Under the pieces are notes generated by a model. The model did not search any database, was not told where the DNA came from, and worked only from the letters and a program-made list of their open reading frames with translations. From assembly GCF_900103195.1 (NCBI RefSeq), contig NZ_FMWU01000003.1, positions 186,001 through 250,000 on the forward strand: 64,000 nt of DNA, given 5' to 3'. Shown one piece after another: positions 16,011-27,510 of this stretch (its first letter is position 1; the number at the start of each line of letters is the position of its first letter). Source of the DNA: Methylobacterium sp. UNC378MF. GTDB taxonomy: Bacteria; Pseudomonadota; Alphaproteobacteria; Rhizobiales; Beijerinckiaceae. The position numbers and the translations under genes were made by a program.

Positions 16011-17312
16011 ATGCTGTCGGATCAGGATCGCATCTTCACCAATCTCTACGGCCTGCACTCGCCGGGCCTGGACGCCGCCAAGAAGCGCGGCGCCTGGGAC
16101 GGGACCAAGTTCCTGCTGGAGCAGGGCCGCGACTGGATCATCGAGGAGATGAAGGCCTCAGGCCTGCGCGGCCGCGGCGGCGCGGGCTTCCCCACCGGCC
16201 TCAAGTGGTCGTTCATGCCCAAGAAGTCCGACGGGCGCCCGCACTACCTCGTGGTCAACGCCGACGAGTCGGAGCCGGGCACCTGCAAGGACCGGGAGAT
16301 CATGCGGCACGACCCGCATCTCCTGATCGAGGGCTGCATGCTGGCCTGCTTCGCGATGAACGCGCATGCCTGCTACATCTACATCCGCGGCGAGTACGTC
16401 GCCGAGAAGCACGCGCTCCAAAAGGCCGTGGACGAGGCCTACGCGGCCCGGCTCGTCGGCCAGTCGAACGTCCACGACTACCCGTTCGACATCTACGTCC
16501 ACCACGGCGCGGGCGCCTATATCTGCGGCGAGGAGACGGCGCTCATCGAGAGCCTCGAGGGCAAGAAGGGGATGCCGCGGCTGAAGCCGCCCTTCCCGGC
16601 CAATATGGGCCTCTACGGCTGCCCCACGACCGTGAACAACGTCGAGTCGATCGCGGTCGCCGGCACGATCCTGCGCCGGGGCGGCGCGTGGTTCGCCGGG
16701 CTCGGCGGCAAGAACAACACCGGCACCAAGCTCTTCTGCGTCTCCGGGCACGTCAACAAGCCGTGCAACGTCGAGGAGGAGCTGGGCATCACCTTCCGCG
16801 AGCTCATCGACCGCCATTGCGGCGGCATGCGCGGCGGCTGGGACAATCTGCTGTGCTCGATCCCGGGCGGCTCGTCGGTGCCGCTGGTGCCGGCCGAGCA
16901 GATCATCGACGCCAAGATGGACTTCGACACCCTGCGCAACCTGGGCTCCGGCCTCGGCACCGCGGCGGTGATCGTGCTCGACAAGTCCACCGACATCGTC
17001 GCGGCGATCACCCGGATCTCGTACTTCTACAAGCACGAATCCTGCGGCCAGTGCACGCCCTGCCGCGAGGGCACCGGCTGGATGTGGCGGGTGATGCAGC
17101 GCATGACCGAGGGCCGCGCCCAGAAGCGCGAGATCGACATGCTGTTCGAGGTCACCAAGCAGATCGAGGGTCACACGATCTGCGCGCTGGGCGACGCGGC
17201 GGCCTGGCCGATCCAGGGCCTGATCAAGCACTTCCGGCCGGAGATCGAGAAGCGCATCGACCGCTACACCGCCAACCCGCACAGCGAGCCTGTGCCGATG
17301 GCCGCGGAGTGA
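16011..17312 (+). CDS. nuoF: NADH-quinone oxidoreductase subunit F
   Basis: 433 residues. It is the NADH- and FMN-binding subunit and starts electron transfer. The glycine-rich nucleotide/FMN region [15 protein letters not shown] is at about residue 55-70, [19 protein letters not shown] at about 170, and the [4Fe-4S] (N3) ligands in [12 protein letters not shown] at about 345, with a later His/Cys segment [14 protein letters not shown]. Full length. Confidence 0.98.
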   Translation: MLSDQDRIFTNLYGLHSPGLDAAKKRGAWDGTKFLLEQGRDWIIEEMKASGLRGRGGAGFPTGLKWSFMPKKSDGRPHYLVVNADESEPGTCKDREIMRHDPHLLIEGCMLACFAMNAHACYIYIRGEYVAEKHALQKAVDEAYAARLVGQSNVHDYPFDIYVHHGAGAYICGEETALIESLEGKKGMPRLKPPFPANMGLYGCPTTVNNVESIAVAGTILRRGGAWFAGLGGKNNTGTKLFCVSGHVNKPCNVEEELGITFRELIDRHCGGMRGGWDNLLCSIPGGSSVPLVPAEQIIDAKMDFDTLRNLGSGLGTAAVIVLDKSTDIVAAITRISYFYKHESCGQCTPCREGTGWMWRVMQRMTEGRAQKREIDMLFEVTKQIEGHTICALGDAAAWPIQGLIKHFRPEIEKRIDRYTANPHSEPVPMAAE

Positions 17313-17316
17313 TCCG

Positions 17317-17526
17317 ATGACGAGCCAGCCTGACAACCTGATGCTCGTGTACCTGCGGCGGATCGACGAGAAGGTCGATCGCCTCAGCGATGATGTCCGA
17401 GAACTGAAAGGCCGCATGGCTGCGGTCGAAGAGAATCTGGCTGGCGTCCACCGGCGGATCGACAGGGTCGAGCTTCGCATCGAGCGGATCGAGCGACGCC
17501 TCGATCTCGCCGACGCCCCGCACTGA
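17317..17526 (+). CDS. Small coiled-coil protein inserted between nuoF and nuoG
   Basis: 69 residues. The ATG is four bases after the nuoF stop and the stop is ten bases before nuoG, so it is co-transcribed with the operon. After a short hydrophobic start (LMLVYLRRIDEKVDRL) the whole sequence is a heptad-like amphipathic helix (LSDDVRELKGRMAAVEENLA, HRRIDRVELRIERIERRLDL). It has no membrane segment or cysteine and is not one of the 14 core subunits. Possible roles are assembly factor or accessory subunit; this is inference from location. Similar short proteins with this repeating pattern are widespread and of unknown function. Confidence 0.75.
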   Translation: MTSQPDNLMLVYLRRIDEKVDRLSDDVRELKGRMAAVEENLAGVHRRIDRVELRIERIERRLDLADAPH

Positions 17527-17536
17527 GATTGCACCG

Positions 17537-19618
17537 ATGACAAAAATCCTCGTCGACGGCACCGAGGTCGACGTCCCCGCCGATTACACGCTGCTCCAGG
17601 CCTGCGAGGCCGCGGGGGCCGAGATCCCGCGCTTCTGCTTCCACGAGCGCCTGTCGATCGCCGGCAATTGCCGCATGTGCCTCGTCGAGCTGAAGGGCGC
17701 GCCGAAGCCGGTGGCCTCCTGCGCCTACGCGGTGAAGGATTGCCGCCCCGGCCCGAACGGCGAGCCGCCGGAGGTGCTGACGCGCTCGCAGGGCACCAAG
17801 AAGGCCCGCGAGGGGGTGATGGAGTTCCTCCTCATCAACCACCCACTCGACTGCCCGATCTGCGACCAGGGCGGCCATTGCGACCTGCAGGACCAGGCCA
17901 TGGCCTACGGGGTCGACTCGACCCGCTACCAGGAGAACAAGCGCGCCGTCGAGGAGAAGCATATCGGCCCGCTGGTGCGGACCGCGATGAACCGCTGCAT
18001 CCACTGCACCCGCTGCGTACGCTTCCTCGCCGAGGTGGCGGGCGTGCCGGACCTCGGCGCCATCGGGCGCGGCGAGGACATGGAGATCACCAGCTACCTC
18101 GAGCAGTCGATGGCCTCGGAGCTCCAGGGCAACGTCGCCGACCTCTGCCCGGTGGGCGCCCTCGTGCACCGGCCGCAGAGCTACAACGTCCGCCCCTGGG
18201 AGCTGAACAAGACCGAGTCGGTCGATGTGATGGACGCGGTCGGCTCCTCGATCCGCATCGACACACGCGGCCGCGAGGTCATGCAGATCGAGCCGCGGAT
18301 CAACGAGGAGATCAACGAGGAGTGGATCTCCGACAAGACCCGCTATCACATCGACGGGCTGCGGATGCAGCGCCTCGACCGGCCCTACCTGCGCGAGAAC
18401 GGCCGGCTGCGTCCCGCTTCCTGGGGTGAGGCGTTCCAGGCCATCGCCGCCAAGGTGAAGGGCGCGGATCCGAAGCGGATCGGCGCGGTTGTCGGCGACC
18501 TCGCGGGCGTCGAGGAGATCTTCGCGCTCCGCGAGCTGATCAAGAGCCTCGGCTCGCCGAACCTCGATTGCCGCCAGACCGATGGCGGCCTCGACCCGGC
18601 GCTGGGCCGCGCCTCGTACATCTTCAACCCGACCATCCCGGGCATCGAGGCGGCGGACGCGATCCTGATCGTCGGCGCCAACCCGCGCACCGAGGCCTCG
18701 CTGCTGAACGTCCGCATCCGCAAGCGCTGGCGCATGGCGCCGCTGGCGGTGGGCGTGATCGGTGAGCCGGTCGACCTGACCTATCCGAGCCACTACATCG
18801 GCGCCGGCCCCGACTCGCTGGCGGCGCTCGCCCGCGGCGAGCACAGCTTCTTCGAGATCCTCAAGGAGGCAAAGGCGCCGCTCGTGATCGTCGGCGCCAA
18901 CGCCGCGCCGGGCGTGCTGGCGGCCGCCGCCTCCCTCGCGAAGGAGATCGGCGCAGTCTCGGCCGAGGCGAACGGCTTCGGCGTGCTGCACACGGCGGCC
19001 GCCCGGGTCGGCGCGCTGGATCTCGGCTTCGTGCCGGGGGAGGGCGGCCTGACCTTCGCGCAGATGCTGGAGCCGGGGGCGCTCGACGTCCTGTTCAACC
19101 TCGGCGCCGACGAGCGCGACGTCGCCCCGGGCGCCTTCGTGGTCTACCAGGGCAGCCACGGCGACCGCGGCGCCTCCCGCGCCGACGTGATCCTGCCGGG
19201 GGCCGCCTACAGCGAGAAGTCGGCGACCTGGGTGAACACGGAAGGCCGGGTCCAGATGGGCAACCGCGCCGCCTTCCCGCCGGGCGATGCGCGCGAGGAT
19301 TGGGCGATCCTGCGCGCCCTCTCGGACGTGCTGGGCCACCGCCTGCCCTTCGACTCGCTCACGGCGCTGCGCCGGGCGCTCTACGCCGCCCACCCGCATC
19401 TCGCGGCGGTCGGCGCCGTCGAGCCCGGCACCGTGACCGAGGCGGTCGATCGTCTTGCCGGCCTCGGCGGCTCCGCGACCGGGCCGGCCTTCGCGTCGCC
19501 CGTGACCGACTTCTACCTCACCAACCCGATCGCCCGCGCCTCGCGCATCCTCGCGGAGTGCTCGCGCCTCGCCCGGGAGCGCGCCGCCGAGGCGCGGCCC
19601 CTCGCGGCGGCCGAGTAG
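17537..19618 (+). CDS. nuoG: NADH-quinone oxidoreductase subunit G
   Basis: 693 residues. This largest peripheral subunit carries several Fe-S clusters. The [2Fe-2S] ligands are in [17 protein letters not shown] and ASCAY, the His-ligated [4Fe-4S] cluster in [14 protein letters not shown], and another [4Fe-4S] cluster in CIHCTRC with a later Cys in [11 protein letters not shown]. The C-terminal two thirds is the molybdopterin-oxidoreductase-like fold without cofactor ([16 protein letters not shown]). The length matches alphaproteobacterial and mitochondrial 75-kDa forms and is shorter than in E. coli. Confidence 0.97.
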   Translation: MTKILVDGTEVDVPADYTLLQACEAAGAEIPRFCFHERLSIAGNCRMCLVELKGAPKPVASCAYAVKDCRPGPNGEPPEVLTRSQGTKKAREGVMEFLLINHPLDCPICDQGGHCDLQDQAMAYGVDSTRYQENKRAVEEKHIGPLVRTAMNRCIHCTRCVRFLAEVAGVPDLGAIGRGEDMEITSYLEQSMASELQGNVADLCPVGALVHRPQSYNVRPWELNKTESVDVMDAVGSSIRIDTRGREVMQIEPRINEEINEEWISDKTRYHIDGLRMQRLDRPYLRENGRLRPASWGEAFQAIAAKVKGADPKRIGAVVGDLAGVEEIFALRELIKSLGSPNLDCRQTDGGLDPALGRASYIFNPTIPGIEAADAILIVGANPRTEASLLNVRIRKRWRMAPLAVGVIGEPVDLTYPSHYIGAGPDSLAALARGEHSFFEILKEAKAPLVIVGANAAPGVLAAAASLAKEIGAVSAEANGFGVLHTAAARVGALDLGFVPGEGGLTFAQMLEPGALDVLFNLGADERDVAPGAFVVYQGSHGDRGASRADVILPGAAYSEKSATWVNTEGRVQMGNRAAFPPGDAREDWAILRALSDVLGHRLPFDSLTALRRALYAAHPHLAAVGAVEPGTVTEAVDRLAGLGGSATGPAFASPVTDFYLTNPIARASRILAECSRLARERAAEARPLAAAE

Positions 19619-19631
19619 GAGCTCAAGACCG

Positions 19632-20654
19632 ATGACGTCGCTCGAAATCCTCGGGACCGTGCTCCTGATCGTGCTGAAGAGCTTCGTGCTGCTCTCCGCG
19701 CTCCTCGTGTTCATCGCCTACGCGCTGCTCGCCGACCGGAAGATCTGGGCGGCCGTGCAGCTCCGGCGCGGCCCGAACGTGGTCGGGCCGTTCGGCCTGT
19801 TCCAGTCCTTCGCCGATCTGATCAAGTTCGTGATCAAGGAGCCGGTGATCCCGGCGGGCGCCAACAAGGCGATCTACCTGCTGGCGCCGCTGGTCTTCGC
19901 GATGCTCGCCCTGTCGAGCTGGGCGGTGATCCCGCTCGCCGACGGCTGGGCGATCGCCGACATCAACGTCGGCATCACCTACATCTTCGCGATCTCGTCG
20001 CTCGGCGTGTACGGCGTCATCATGGGCGGCTGGGCGTCGAACTCGAAATACGCGTTCCTCGGCGCGCTCCGCTCGGCGGCCCAGATGATCTCCTACGAGG
20101 TGTCGCTGGGCTTCGTGATCATCTGCGTCCTGCTCTGCGCCGGATCGCTCAACCTCTCGCGCATCGTGATGGCGCAGGACACCAGCCTCGGCCTCTTCGG
20201 CTGGTACTGGCTGTGGCTGTTCCCGATGTTCGTGGTGTTCTTCGTCTCGGCGCTCGCCGAGACCAACCGCCCGCCCTTCGACCTGCCGGAGGCCGAGTCG
20301 GAGCTCGTGGCCGGCTACATGGTCGAGTATTCCTCGACGCCGTACCTGCTGTTCATGCTCGGCGAGTACGTCGCCATCATGAGCATGTGCGCGCTGGGGA
20401 CCATCCTGTTCATGGGCGGCTGGCTGTCCCCGATCCCGTTCGCGCCCTTCACCTGGGTGCCGGGCGTGATCTGGTTCACCCTGAAGGCCAGCTTCCTGTT
20501 CTTCCTGTTCGCCATGGTGAAGTCGATCGTGCCGCGCTACCGCTACGATCAGCTCATGCGCCTCGGCTGGAAGGTGTTTCTGCCCATTTCGCTCGTCTCG
20601 GTGGTGGTGGTGGCCTTCGTGTTGAAGCTCACCGGCCTGGCCCCGGGCGCCTGA
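19632..20654 (+). CDS. nuoH: NADH-quinone oxidoreductase subunit H
   Basis: 340 residues with about eight membrane segments. It links the quinone cavity to the proton path. Signatures are [18 protein letters not shown] near residue 45 and the acidic loop [20 protein letters not shown] near residue 205. ATG at 19632, 13 bp after nuoG. Confidence 0.98.
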   Translation: MTSLEILGTVLLIVLKSFVLLSALLVFIAYALLADRKIWAAVQLRRGPNVVGPFGLFQSFADLIKFVIKEPVIPAGANKAIYLLAPLVFAMLALSSWAVIPLADGWAIADINVGITYIFAISSLGVYGVIMGGWASNSKYAFLGALRSAAQMISYEVSLGFVIICVLLCAGSLNLSRIVMAQDTSLGLFGWYWLWLFPMFVVFFVSALAETNRPPFDLPEAESELVAGYMVEYSSTPYLLFMLGEYVAIMSMCALGTILFMGGWLSPIPFAPFTWVPGVIWFTLKASFLFFLFAMVKSIVPRYRYDQLMRLGWKVFLPISLVSVVVVAFVLKLTGLAPGA

Positions 20655-20677
20655 CGCATGAAACCGGAGATCGCGGC

Positions 20678-21166
20678 ATGAAGCTCGATCAGATTGCGAA
20701 AAGCCTTCTTCTGAAGGAGTTCGTGTCGGGGATGATCCTCGGCATGCGCTACTTCTTCAAGCCGAAGGCCACGATCAACTATCCCTTCGAGATGGGCCAT
20801 CGCGGGCCGCGCTTCCGAGGCGAGCATGCGCTGCGCCGCTATCCCAACGGCGAGGAGCGCTGCATCGCCTGCAAGCTCTGCGAGGCGATCTGCCCGGCCC
20901 AGGCGATCACCATCGAGGCCGGTCCGCGCCGCAACGACGGCACACGCCGCACGACCCGGTACGACATCGACATGGTGAAGTGCATCTATTGCGGCATGTG
21001 CCAGGAGGCCTGCCCGGTGGACGCGATCGTCGAGGGGCCGAACTTCGAGTTCTCGGTCGAGACCCGGGAGGAGCTGCTCTACGACAAGCAGAAGCTCCTA
21101 CTGAACGGCGACCGCTGGGAGCGCGAGATCGCCCGCAACATCGCGATGGACGCGCCTTACCGCTAA
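20678..21166 (+). CDS. nuoI: NADH-quinone oxidoreductase subunit I
   Basis: 162 residues. Two ferredoxin-type [4Fe-4S] motifs are complete: [16 protein letters not shown] and [16 protein letters not shown], the N6a/N6b clusters that feed N2 in NuoB. The N-terminal amphipathic part ([20 protein letters not shown]) is typical. The ATG at 20678 is chosen because it matches the family start. It is followed by a 222-bp gap before nuoJ that contains palindromic repeats. Confidence 0.98.
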   Translation: MKLDQIAKSLLLKEFVSGMILGMRYFFKPKATINYPFEMGHRGPRFRGEHALRRYPNGEERCIACKLCEAICPAQAITIEAGPRRNDGTRRTTRYDIDMVKCIYCGMCQEACPVDAIVEGPNFEFSVETREELLYDKQKLLLNGDRWEREIARNIAMDAPYR

Positions 21167-21167
21167 G

Positions 21168-21213
21168 GCATCATCCCGAAAGACGGTCACCGGCTTTCGG
21201 AAGAAGATGATGC
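21168..21213. repeat. Hairpin element immediately after nuoI
   Basis: GCATCATC at 21168-21175 is complementary to GATGATGC at 21206-21213, and further inward CCGAAAG pairs with CTTTCGG. The resulting stem-loop begins one base after the nuoI stop. It could work as a partial terminator or an mRNA-stabilising structure inside the operon. Confidence 0.75.
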
Positions 21214-21225
21214 AAAAACAAGGCC

Positions 21226-21268
21226 CTAGAGCATCGAACCGGTTCCGGTTTCCGATGCGATGCTCTAG
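21226..21268. repeat. Palindromic intergenic repeat between nuoI and nuoJ
   Basis: The arms CTAGAGCATCG (21226-21236) and CGATGCTCTAG (21258-21268) are a perfect 11-bp inverted repeat around an ACCGGTTCCGGTTTC-type centre. Short palindromes with the GAGCATCG...CGATGCTC pattern and an internal ACCGG are a dispersed intergenic repeat in Rhizobiales genomes. This is the second stem-loop of a pair in the same 222-bp gap. Confidence 0.8.
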
Positions 21269-21388
21269 AGCCATGCCGGGGGCGCTGTTGTGCCCCCGCC
21301 GACCGGGTTCTATAGACGGGCCGCCCGCTGCGGACCGTCTCCACGCACGGCAGAAGGGGCCGCTCCGGCGGCCGATCCCGACCAGCGC

Positions 21389-22009
21389 ATGACCGCAGCA
21401 GCCGCCTTCTTCTATCTGTTCGCGAGCATCACGGTCGCGTCGGGCTTCATGGTGATCGCCTCGCGCAATCCCGTCGCCTCGGTGCTGTTCCTGATCCTCG
21501 CCTTCGTGAACGCCGCCGGACTGTTCGTCCTGATGGGCGCCGAGTTCCTGGCGATGATCCTGGTCGTAGTCTACGTGGGCGCCGTGGCGGTCTTGTTCCT
21601 GTTCGTGGTGATGATGCTCGACGTCGATTTCGCCGAGCTGCGCCAGGGCTTCCAGCAGTATCTCCCAATTGGCGCCCTCATCGGCGCGATCTTCCTGGTC
21701 GAGATCTTGCTGGTCGTCGGCTCGTGGAGCATCGATCCGGGCCTCGTCCAGGCACCGCTCGGCAACGTCGCGGCCGCCGAGAACCTCACCAACGCCCAGG
21801 CTCTGGGGCGGGTGATCTACACGGACTACGCCTACTTCTTCCAGCTCGCCGGCCTGATCCTGCTGGTCGCCATGATCGGCGCGATCGTGCTGACGCTGCG
21901 CGACCGGCCGGGCGTCAAGCGCCAGAACATCGCGGTCCAGAACGCCCGCACCCAGGCCATGGCGGTGGAGACCCGCAAGGTCCCGTCGCGCCAGGGTGTC
22001 GAGGTCTGA
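21389..22009 (+). CDS. nuoJ: NADH-quinone oxidoreductase subunit J
   Basis: 206 residues with five membrane segments; [20 protein letters not shown] (TM3, including the functionally important helical bulge region) is diagnostic. The ATG at 21389 is chosen because the open frame upstream runs through the repeat-bearing spacer. The last 40 residues form a polar tail. nuoK follows after 22 bp. Confidence 0.97.
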   Translation: MTAAAAFFYLFASITVASGFMVIASRNPVASVLFLILAFVNAAGLFVLMGAEFLAMILVVVYVGAVAVLFLFVVMMLDVDFAELRQGFQQYLPIGALIGAIFLVEILLVVGSWSIDPGLVQAPLGNVAAAENLTNAQALGRVIYTDYAYFFQLAGLILLVAMIGAIVLTLRDRPGVKRQNIAVQNARTQAMAVETRKVPSRQGVEV

Positions 22010-22031
22010 TGCCCGCCGGAGGTTTCGAACG

Positions 22032-22337
22032 ATGATCGGCCTGAGCCACTATCTCACCGTCGCGGCGATCCTGTTCACGCTCGGCGTGCTCGGCATCTTC
22101 ATCAACCGCAAGAACATCATCGTCATCCTGATGTCGATCGAGCTGATCCTGCTCTCGGTCAACATCAACCTTGTCGCCTTCTCGACACAGCTCAACGACA
22201 TCACCGGACAGGTCTTCGCTCTGTTCGTGCTGACCGTCGCGGCCGCCGAGTCGGCGATCGGCCTCGCCATCCTGGTGGTGTTCTTCCGCAACCGCGGCTC
22301 CATCGCGGTGGAAGACGTGAGCATGATGAAGGGCTAG
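22032..22337 (+). CDS. nuoK: NADH-quinone oxidoreductase subunit K
   Basis: 101 residues with three membrane helices; an Mrp-like subunit. The conserved Glu residues of the proton channel are in [17 protein letters not shown] and [15 protein letters not shown] at 22032 gives the family start MIGLSHYL. nuoL starts 82 bp downstream. Confidence 0.98.
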   Translation: MIGLSHYLTVAAILFTLGVLGIFINRKNIIVILMSIELILLSVNINLVAFSTQLNDITGQVFALFVLTVAAAESAIGLAILVVFFRNRGSIAVEDVSMMKG

Positions 22338-22419
22338 GGCCTCCTTCCCCGCACGCCCCGATTCACATCCGGACGCCGCCGCATAGCGGCCGGCCCGGAG
22401 GACGGACTGCAAGAGAGCG

Positions 22420-24525
22420 ATGTATCACGCGATCGTCTTCTTCCCGCTCATCGGCTTCCTGATCGCCGGCCTGTTCGGCCGGTACATCGGGGCGCGGGCC
22501 TGCGAGTACATCACCACGGCGTTCCTCGCCTTCACGGCGCTGATCGCCTGGGGCGTGTTCCTCGACGGCGGCCACGCCGAGCGGGTGCAGGTGGCCTCCT
22601 GGTTCTCGGCCGGCGACCTGCAGGTCGACTGGGCCTTCAAGGTCGATACCCTGACGCGGGTCATGCTGGTGGTGGTGACCACGGTCTCGACCCTCGTGCA
22701 CCTCTACTCCGTAGGCTACATGGAGGAGGATCCGCACCGGCCGCGCTTCTTCGCCTACCTGTCGCTGTTCACCTTCGCCATGCTGATGCTGGTGACGGCC
22801 GACAACCTCGTGCAGATGTTCTTCGGCTGGGAGGGCGTGGGCCTCGCCTCCTACCTGCTGATCGGCTTCTGGTACGAGAAGCCCTCGGCCAACGCCGCCG
22901 CCATGAAGGCGTTCATCGTCAACCGCGTCGGCGATTTCGGCTTCTCCCTCGGCATCTTCCTGGTCTTCGTGCTGACCGGCTCGGTGGCGTTCGACGCGAT
23001 CTTCGGCAAGGTCGACGCGATCAAGACGCTCTCGTTCCACTTCCTCGGCTACGACTGGAACGCCCTGACGCTCGCCTGCCTGCTGCTGTTCATGGGCGCC
23101 ATGGGCAAGTCGGCGCAGTTCCTGCTGCACACCTGGCTGCCGGACGCCATGGAGGGCCCGACCCCGGTCTCGGCGCTGATCCACGCCGCCACCATGGTGA
23201 CCGCCGGCGTGTTCATGGTCGCGCGCCTGTCGCCGCTGTTCGAGGAGGCGCCGAACGCGCTCGTCGTCGTGACGGTGATCGGCGGCATCACGGCGTTCTT
23301 CGCCGCCACGGTCGGCCTCGTGCAGAACGACATCAAGCGGGTGATCGCCTACTCGACCTGCTCGCAGCTCGGCTACATGTTCGTGGCGCTCGGCGTCGGC
23401 GCCTACTCGGCCGGCGTGTTCCACCTGTTCACCCACGCCTTCTTCAAGGCGCTGCTGTTCCTCGGAGCCGGCTCGGTCATCCACGCGATGCACCACGAGC
23501 AGGACATGCGGAACATGGGCGGCCTGCGCCGCTACATCCCCTACACCAGCGCCATGATGGCGATCGGCTCCCTGGCGCTGATCGGCTTCCCCTACACGGC
23601 CGGCTACTACTCGAAGGACGCGATCATCGAGGCGGCCTATGCGTCGACCCGGCCCGGGCACACCCTCGCCTTCCTGTGCGTGGTCGTGGCGGCGTTCTTC
23701 ACCTCGTTCTACTCCTGGCGCCTGTTCTTCATGACCTTCGAGGGTCCGGCCCGTTGGGGCGCCCACGCGGCCCATGACCACCATCATGACGCCCCCGCGG
23801 TGGCCCACTCGACCATGGCGCACGAGGCCGACGGTGCGCCCGGCCACACCGAGGGCGTCGCCCACGACGACAAGGGCCATGACATCGAGCCGGCCCACAA
23901 GAGCGACCTCGTGGCCGACGACCATCACGGCCACCACGGCGACCACACGCCCCACGAGAGCCCGCTGGTGATGACGATCCCGCTGGCGATCCTCGCCTTC
24001 GGCGCGCTGTTCGCTGGGATCATCTTCCACAACCGCTTCATCGGCGAGGGGATGGACGCGTTCTGGGGCCACGCCCTGGCGCACGGGCCGAACAACCACA
24101 TCATGCACGAGATCCACGAGGTCCCGGCGCTGGTCTCCTACTCGCCGCTGATCATGCTGATCCTCGGCTTCGTCCTCGCCTACTGGATGTATATCCGCCG
24201 GCCGGAGCTGCCTGGCGAACTCGCCGCGCAGCAGCCGTCGCTGTACCGGTTCCTGCTCAACAAGTGGTACTTCGACGAGATCTACGACCGGATCTTCGTC
24301 CGCCCGGCCAAGGATTTCGGCCTGTTCCTCTGGAAGCAGGGCGACGGCCGGATCATCGACGGCCTCGGGCCGAACGGGATCGCGGCCCGCGTCGTCGACG
24401 TGACCCGCGGTGTCGTCCGCCTCCAGACCGGCTACGTCTACCACTACGCCTTCGTCATGCTCATCGGCGTCGCCGGCCTGATCAGCTGGTACCTGATGTC
24501 CGGTCTGCCCAAGGGTGCTCACTGA
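22420..24525 (+). CDS. nuoL: NADH-quinone oxidoreductase subunit L with a His-rich loop
   Basis: 701 residues. It is an antiporter-like proton-pumping subunit with the long lateral helix at the C terminus. Family features include [19 protein letters not shown], the lysine region [19 protein letters not shown] and [20 protein letters not shown]. Between helices, at residues about 446-520 (nt 23757-23970), lies a hydrophilic loop with about 17 His in 72 residues (including HDHHHD and HHGHHGDH), longer and richer in His than in E. coli. The C-terminal part ([16 protein letters not shown]) is normal. nuoM begins two bases after its stop. Confidence 0.98.
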   Translation: MYHAIVFFPLIGFLIAGLFGRYIGARACEYITTAFLAFTALIAWGVFLDGGHAERVQVASWFSAGDLQVDWAFKVDTLTRVMLVVVTTVSTLVHLYSVGYMEEDPHRPRFFAYLSLFTFAMLMLVTADNLVQMFFGWEGVGLASYLLIGFWYEKPSANAAAMKAFIVNRVGDFGFSLGIFLVFVLTGSVAFDAIFGKVDAIKTLSFHFLGYDWNALTLACLLLFMGAMGKSAQFLLHTWLPDAMEGPTPVSALIHAATMVTAGVFMVARLSPLFEEAPNALVVVTVIGGITAFFAATVGLVQNDIKRVIAYSTCSQLGYMFVALGVGAYSAGVFHLFTHAFFKALLFLGAGSVIHAMHHEQDMRNMGGLRRYIPYTSAMMAIGSLALIGFPYTAGYYSKDAIIEAAYASTRPGHTLAFLCVVVAAFFTSFYSWRLFFMTFEGPARWGAHAAHDHHHDAPAVAHSTMAHEADGAPGHTEGVAHDDKGHDIEPAHKSDLVADDHHGHHGDHTPHESPLVMTIPLAILAFGALFAGIIFHNRFIGEGMDAFWGHALAHGPNNHIMHEIHEVPALVSYSPLIMLILGFVLAYWMYIRRPELPGELAAQQPSLYRFLLNKWYFDEIYDRIFVRPAKDFGLFLWKQGDGRIIDGLGPNGIAARVVDVTRGVVRLQTGYVYHYAFVMLIGVAGLISWYLMSGLPKGAH

Positions 24526-24526
24526 C

Positions 24527-26047
24527 ATGCTCGGCCTCGGCATCCTCTCCGGCCTGCTGATCGTGCCGCTCTGCGGCGCGGCCTTCATCCTGACGCTGAA
24601 CGGCGATGAGGAATCGGTCGCGCGCAACAGCCGCTGGGCCGCGCTTGCCACCACGATCGTCACCTTCCTCCTCTCCCTGGTGGCCTGGAGCCGCTACGAC
24701 GCCGCCTCGTCGAGCTTCCAGCTGGTCGAGAGCCACGCGTGGCTCACCGAGACGATCCGGTTCAAGCTCGGCGTCGACGGCTTCTCGATGCCGCTGATCC
24801 TGCTGACCACCTTCCTGATGCCGTTCTGCATCGGCGCCTCGTGGCACTCGATCCACTTCCGGGTGAAGGAGTACTTCGTCGCCTTCCTCGTCCTCGAGAC
24901 GACGATGATCGGCGTGTTCGCCTCCCTCGACCTGCTGCTGTTCTACCTGTTCTTCGAGGCCGGCCTGATCCCGATGTTCCTGATCATCGGCATCTGGGGC
25001 GGCCAGCGCCGGATCTACGCGAGCTTCAAGTTCTTCCTCTATACCCTGCTCGGCTCGGTGCTGATGCTGCTCGCCGTCATGGCGATGTACTGGCAGGCCG
25101 GCACCACCGACATCCCGACCCTTCTGCAGACCCGCTTCCCGGCGCAGATGCAGACCTGGCTGTGGCTCGCCTTCTTCGCCTCTTTCGCGGTGAAGATGCC
25201 GATGTGGCCGGTTCATACCTGGCTGCCCGACGCCCACGTGGAGGCGCCGACCGCCGGGTCGGTGATCCTGGCGGGCATCCTCCTGAAGATGGGCGGCTAC
25301 GGCTTCATCCGAATCTCGCTGCCGATGCTGCCGGTTGCGAGCCAGGAGTTCGCGCCCCTCGTCTTCGCCCTCTCGGTGATCGCCATCATCTTCACATCGC
25401 TCACTGCGATGATGCAGACCGACATCAAGAAGCTGATCGCCTACTCGTCGGTCGCCCATATGGGCTTCGTGACGCTGGGCCTGTTCACCCTGAACGAGCA
25501 GGGCATCCAGGGCGCGCTGTTCCTGATGATTTCCCACGGCATCGTGTCGGGGGCGCTCTTCCTCTGCGTCGGCGTGGTCTACGACCGGATGCACACCCGC
25601 GAGATCGCCGCCTATGGCGGCCTCGTGAAGCGGATGCCGCTCTACGCCGTGGCGATGCTGATCTTCACCATGGCCAATGTCGGCCTGCCGGGCACGTCCG
25701 GCTTCGTCGGCGAATTCCTGGCGATGCTCGGCGCCTTCAAGGCGAACCCGAACGTCGCCTTCTTCTCGACCTTCGGCATCATCCTGTCGGCGGCCTACGC
25801 CCTGTGGCTCTACGCGCGGGTGATCTACGGCAAGCTGGAGAAACCGAATCTCCAGGGCATCCTCGACCTCGATCTCCGGGAGAAGATCATCCTGGCGCCG
25901 CTGGTGGCCCTGACGATCTATTACGGCGTGCACCCGTCCCCCGTGCTCGACGTGTTCGCGCCCTCGACCGACGCGCTGATGACCAGCATGAAGGCCGCCC
26001 TGTCCAACACCCAGACCGCGGCCGCCGCGCTGCCGGTCGCGCGCTGA
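24527..26047 (+). CDS. nuoM: NADH-quinone oxidoreductase subunit M
   Basis: 506 residues. It is an antiporter-like proton-pumping subunit with 14 membrane helices. The ATG just after the nuoL stop (TGACATG) is chosen; a GTG 12 bases upstream is also in frame. Conserved segments are [40 protein letters not shown] and [15 protein letters not shown]. Confidence 0.98.
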   Translation: MLGLGILSGLLIVPLCGAAFILTLNGDEESVARNSRWAALATTIVTFLLSLVAWSRYDAASSSFQLVESHAWLTETIRFKLGVDGFSMPLILLTTFLMPFCIGASWHSIHFRVKEYFVAFLVLETTMIGVFASLDLLLFYLFFEAGLIPMFLIIGIWGGQRRIYASFKFFLYTLLGSVLMLLAVMAMYWQAGTTDIPTLLQTRFPAQMQTWLWLAFFASFAVKMPMWPVHTWLPDAHVEAPTAGSVILAGILLKMGGYGFIRISLPMLPVASQEFAPLVFALSVIAIIFTSLTAMMQTDIKKLIAYSSVAHMGFVTLGLFTLNEQGIQGALFLMISHGIVSGALFLCVGVVYDRMHTREIAAYGGLVKRMPLYAVAMLIFTMANVGLPGTSGFVGEFLAMLGAFKANPNVAFFSTFGIILSAAYALWLYARVIYGKLEKPNLQGILDLDLREKIILAPLVALTIYYGVHPSPVLDVFAPSTDALMTSMKAALSNTQTAAAALPVAR

Positions 26048-26057
26048 GACGGAAGAC

Positions 26058-27503
26058 ATGCCCACCGTCCACTCCGTCCTGCCCTCGCTGGCACCGCTCC
26101 TGCCCGAGCTGATCCTCGGGATCGGCGTCATGGTCCTGATCCTCTACGGTGCGTGGCGCGGTGACCGCTCGACCGAGACCGTGAGCATCGGCGCCCTGAT
26201 CCTGCTCCTCGTCGCCCTCTCGGTGGTGATCTCCCAGCCGGTCCACGGACGGGTCACGACCCTGTCTGGCGCGTTCGTGTCGGATTCCTTCTCGAAGGTG
26301 ATGAAGTCGCTGGTGCTGCTCGGCTCCTCGGCGACGATCCTGCTGGCGCACGACTTCTTCAAGCGCGAGCGGATCGACCGGTTCGAGTTCCCGGTGCTGA
26401 TCCTGCTCTGCACCATCGGCATGATGGTGATGGTCTCGGCCAACGACCTGATCGCGCTCTATCTCGGGCTGGAGCTGCAGTCGCTCGCCGCCTACGTGAT
26501 CGCGGCGTTCCACCGGGACGACGTGAAGTCCACCGAGGCCGGCCTGAAATACTTCGTTCTCGGCGCTCTCTCGTCGGGCATGCTGCTCTACGGCGCCTCG
26601 CTGGTCTACGGCTTCACCGGCACGGTCTCATTCCCCGGGATCGTCTCGGCGCTGAACGAGAATGCGGGCCTCGGCATCGTGCTCGGCATCGTGTTCCTGG
26701 CCGCGGGCGTGTGCTTCAAGATGTCGGCCGTGCCGTTCCACATGTGGACGCCCGACGTTTACGAGGGCTCGCCGACGCCGGTGACGGCCTTCTTCGCCAC
26801 CGCGCCCAAGATGGCCGCCGTGGCGATGACCGTGCGGGTGTTCATCGGCGCGATGCCGGACGTGACGGCGATCTGGCAGCAGATCTTCATCTTCGTCGCG
26901 GTCGTGTCGATGGCGCTGGGCTCATTCGCGGCCATCGGCCAGAGCTCGATCAAGCGCCTCATGGCCTACTCGTCGATCGCCAATATCGGCTACGCGCTGA
27001 TCGGCCTGGCCTGCGGCTCGGAGGAGGGGATCAGCGGGCTCGTCACCTACATGATCATCTACCTCGCCATGACGCTCGGCACCTTCGCGATCATCCTGTC
27101 GCTCCGGCGCCGGGACGTGATGTTCGAGTCGATCGAGGACCTTTCGGGCCTGTCGCGCACTCATCCCTGGCTGGCCTTCTGCCTCGCCGCGATGATGTTC
27201 TCGCTGGCCGGCATCCCGCCGCTCGCCGGGTTCTTCGCGAAGTTCTACGTCTTCGCCGCGGCCATCAAGGCGGGCCTCGTGACGCTGGCGGTGATCGGCG
27301 TGGTGACCAGCGTGGTCGGCGCCTACTACTACCTGCGGCTGGTCAAGATCATGTATTTCGACGAGCCGAAGGAGCCCTACGAGGCGATGGCTCCGGGTCT
27401 GCGCGTGGTTCTGGCCCTGTCGAGCGTGGTCGTGGTGCTGTTCTTTCTGCTGCCCGGCCCGCTGGTCGGCGCCGCCGGCCGGGCCGCGCGGTCGCTGTTC
27501 TAG
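26058..27503 (+). CDS. nuoN: NADH-quinone oxidoreductase subunit N
   Basis: 481 residues. It is the third antiporter-like subunit and the last gene of the complex I operon. Conserved segments include LYLGLELQSLAAYVIAAF, KMSAVPFHMWTPDVYEGSPT and KRLMAYSSIANIGYAL. It is followed by birA after only seven bases, so transcription probably continues. Confidence 0.98.
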   Translation: MPTVHSVLPSLAPLLPELILGIGVMVLILYGAWRGDRSTETVSIGALILLLVALSVVISQPVHGRVTTLSGAFVSDSFSKVMKSLVLLGSSATILLAHDFFKRERIDRFEFPVLILLCTIGMMVMVSANDLIALYLGLELQSLAAYVIAAFHRDDVKSTEAGLKYFVLGALSSGMLLYGASLVYGFTGTVSFPGIVSALNENAGLGIVLGIVFLAAGVCFKMSAVPFHMWTPDVYEGSPTPVTAFFATAPKMAAVAMTVRVFIGAMPDVTAIWQQIFIFVAVVSMALGSFAAIGQSSIKRLMAYSSIANIGYALIGLACGSEEGISGLVTYMIIYLAMTLGTFAIILSLRRRDVMFESIEDLSGLSRTHPWLAFCLAAMMFSLAGIPPLAGFFAKFYVFAAAIKAGLVTLAVIGVVTSVVGAYYYLRLVKIMYFDEPKEPYEAMAPGLRVVLALSSVVVVLFFLLPGPLVGAAGRAARSLF

Positions 27504-27510
27504 GACGACC

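Noticed and set aside
24515-24526. GTG at 24515 as the nuoM start
   Set aside because: It would overlap nuoL; the ATG at 24527, two bases after the nuoL stop, gives the family N terminus.
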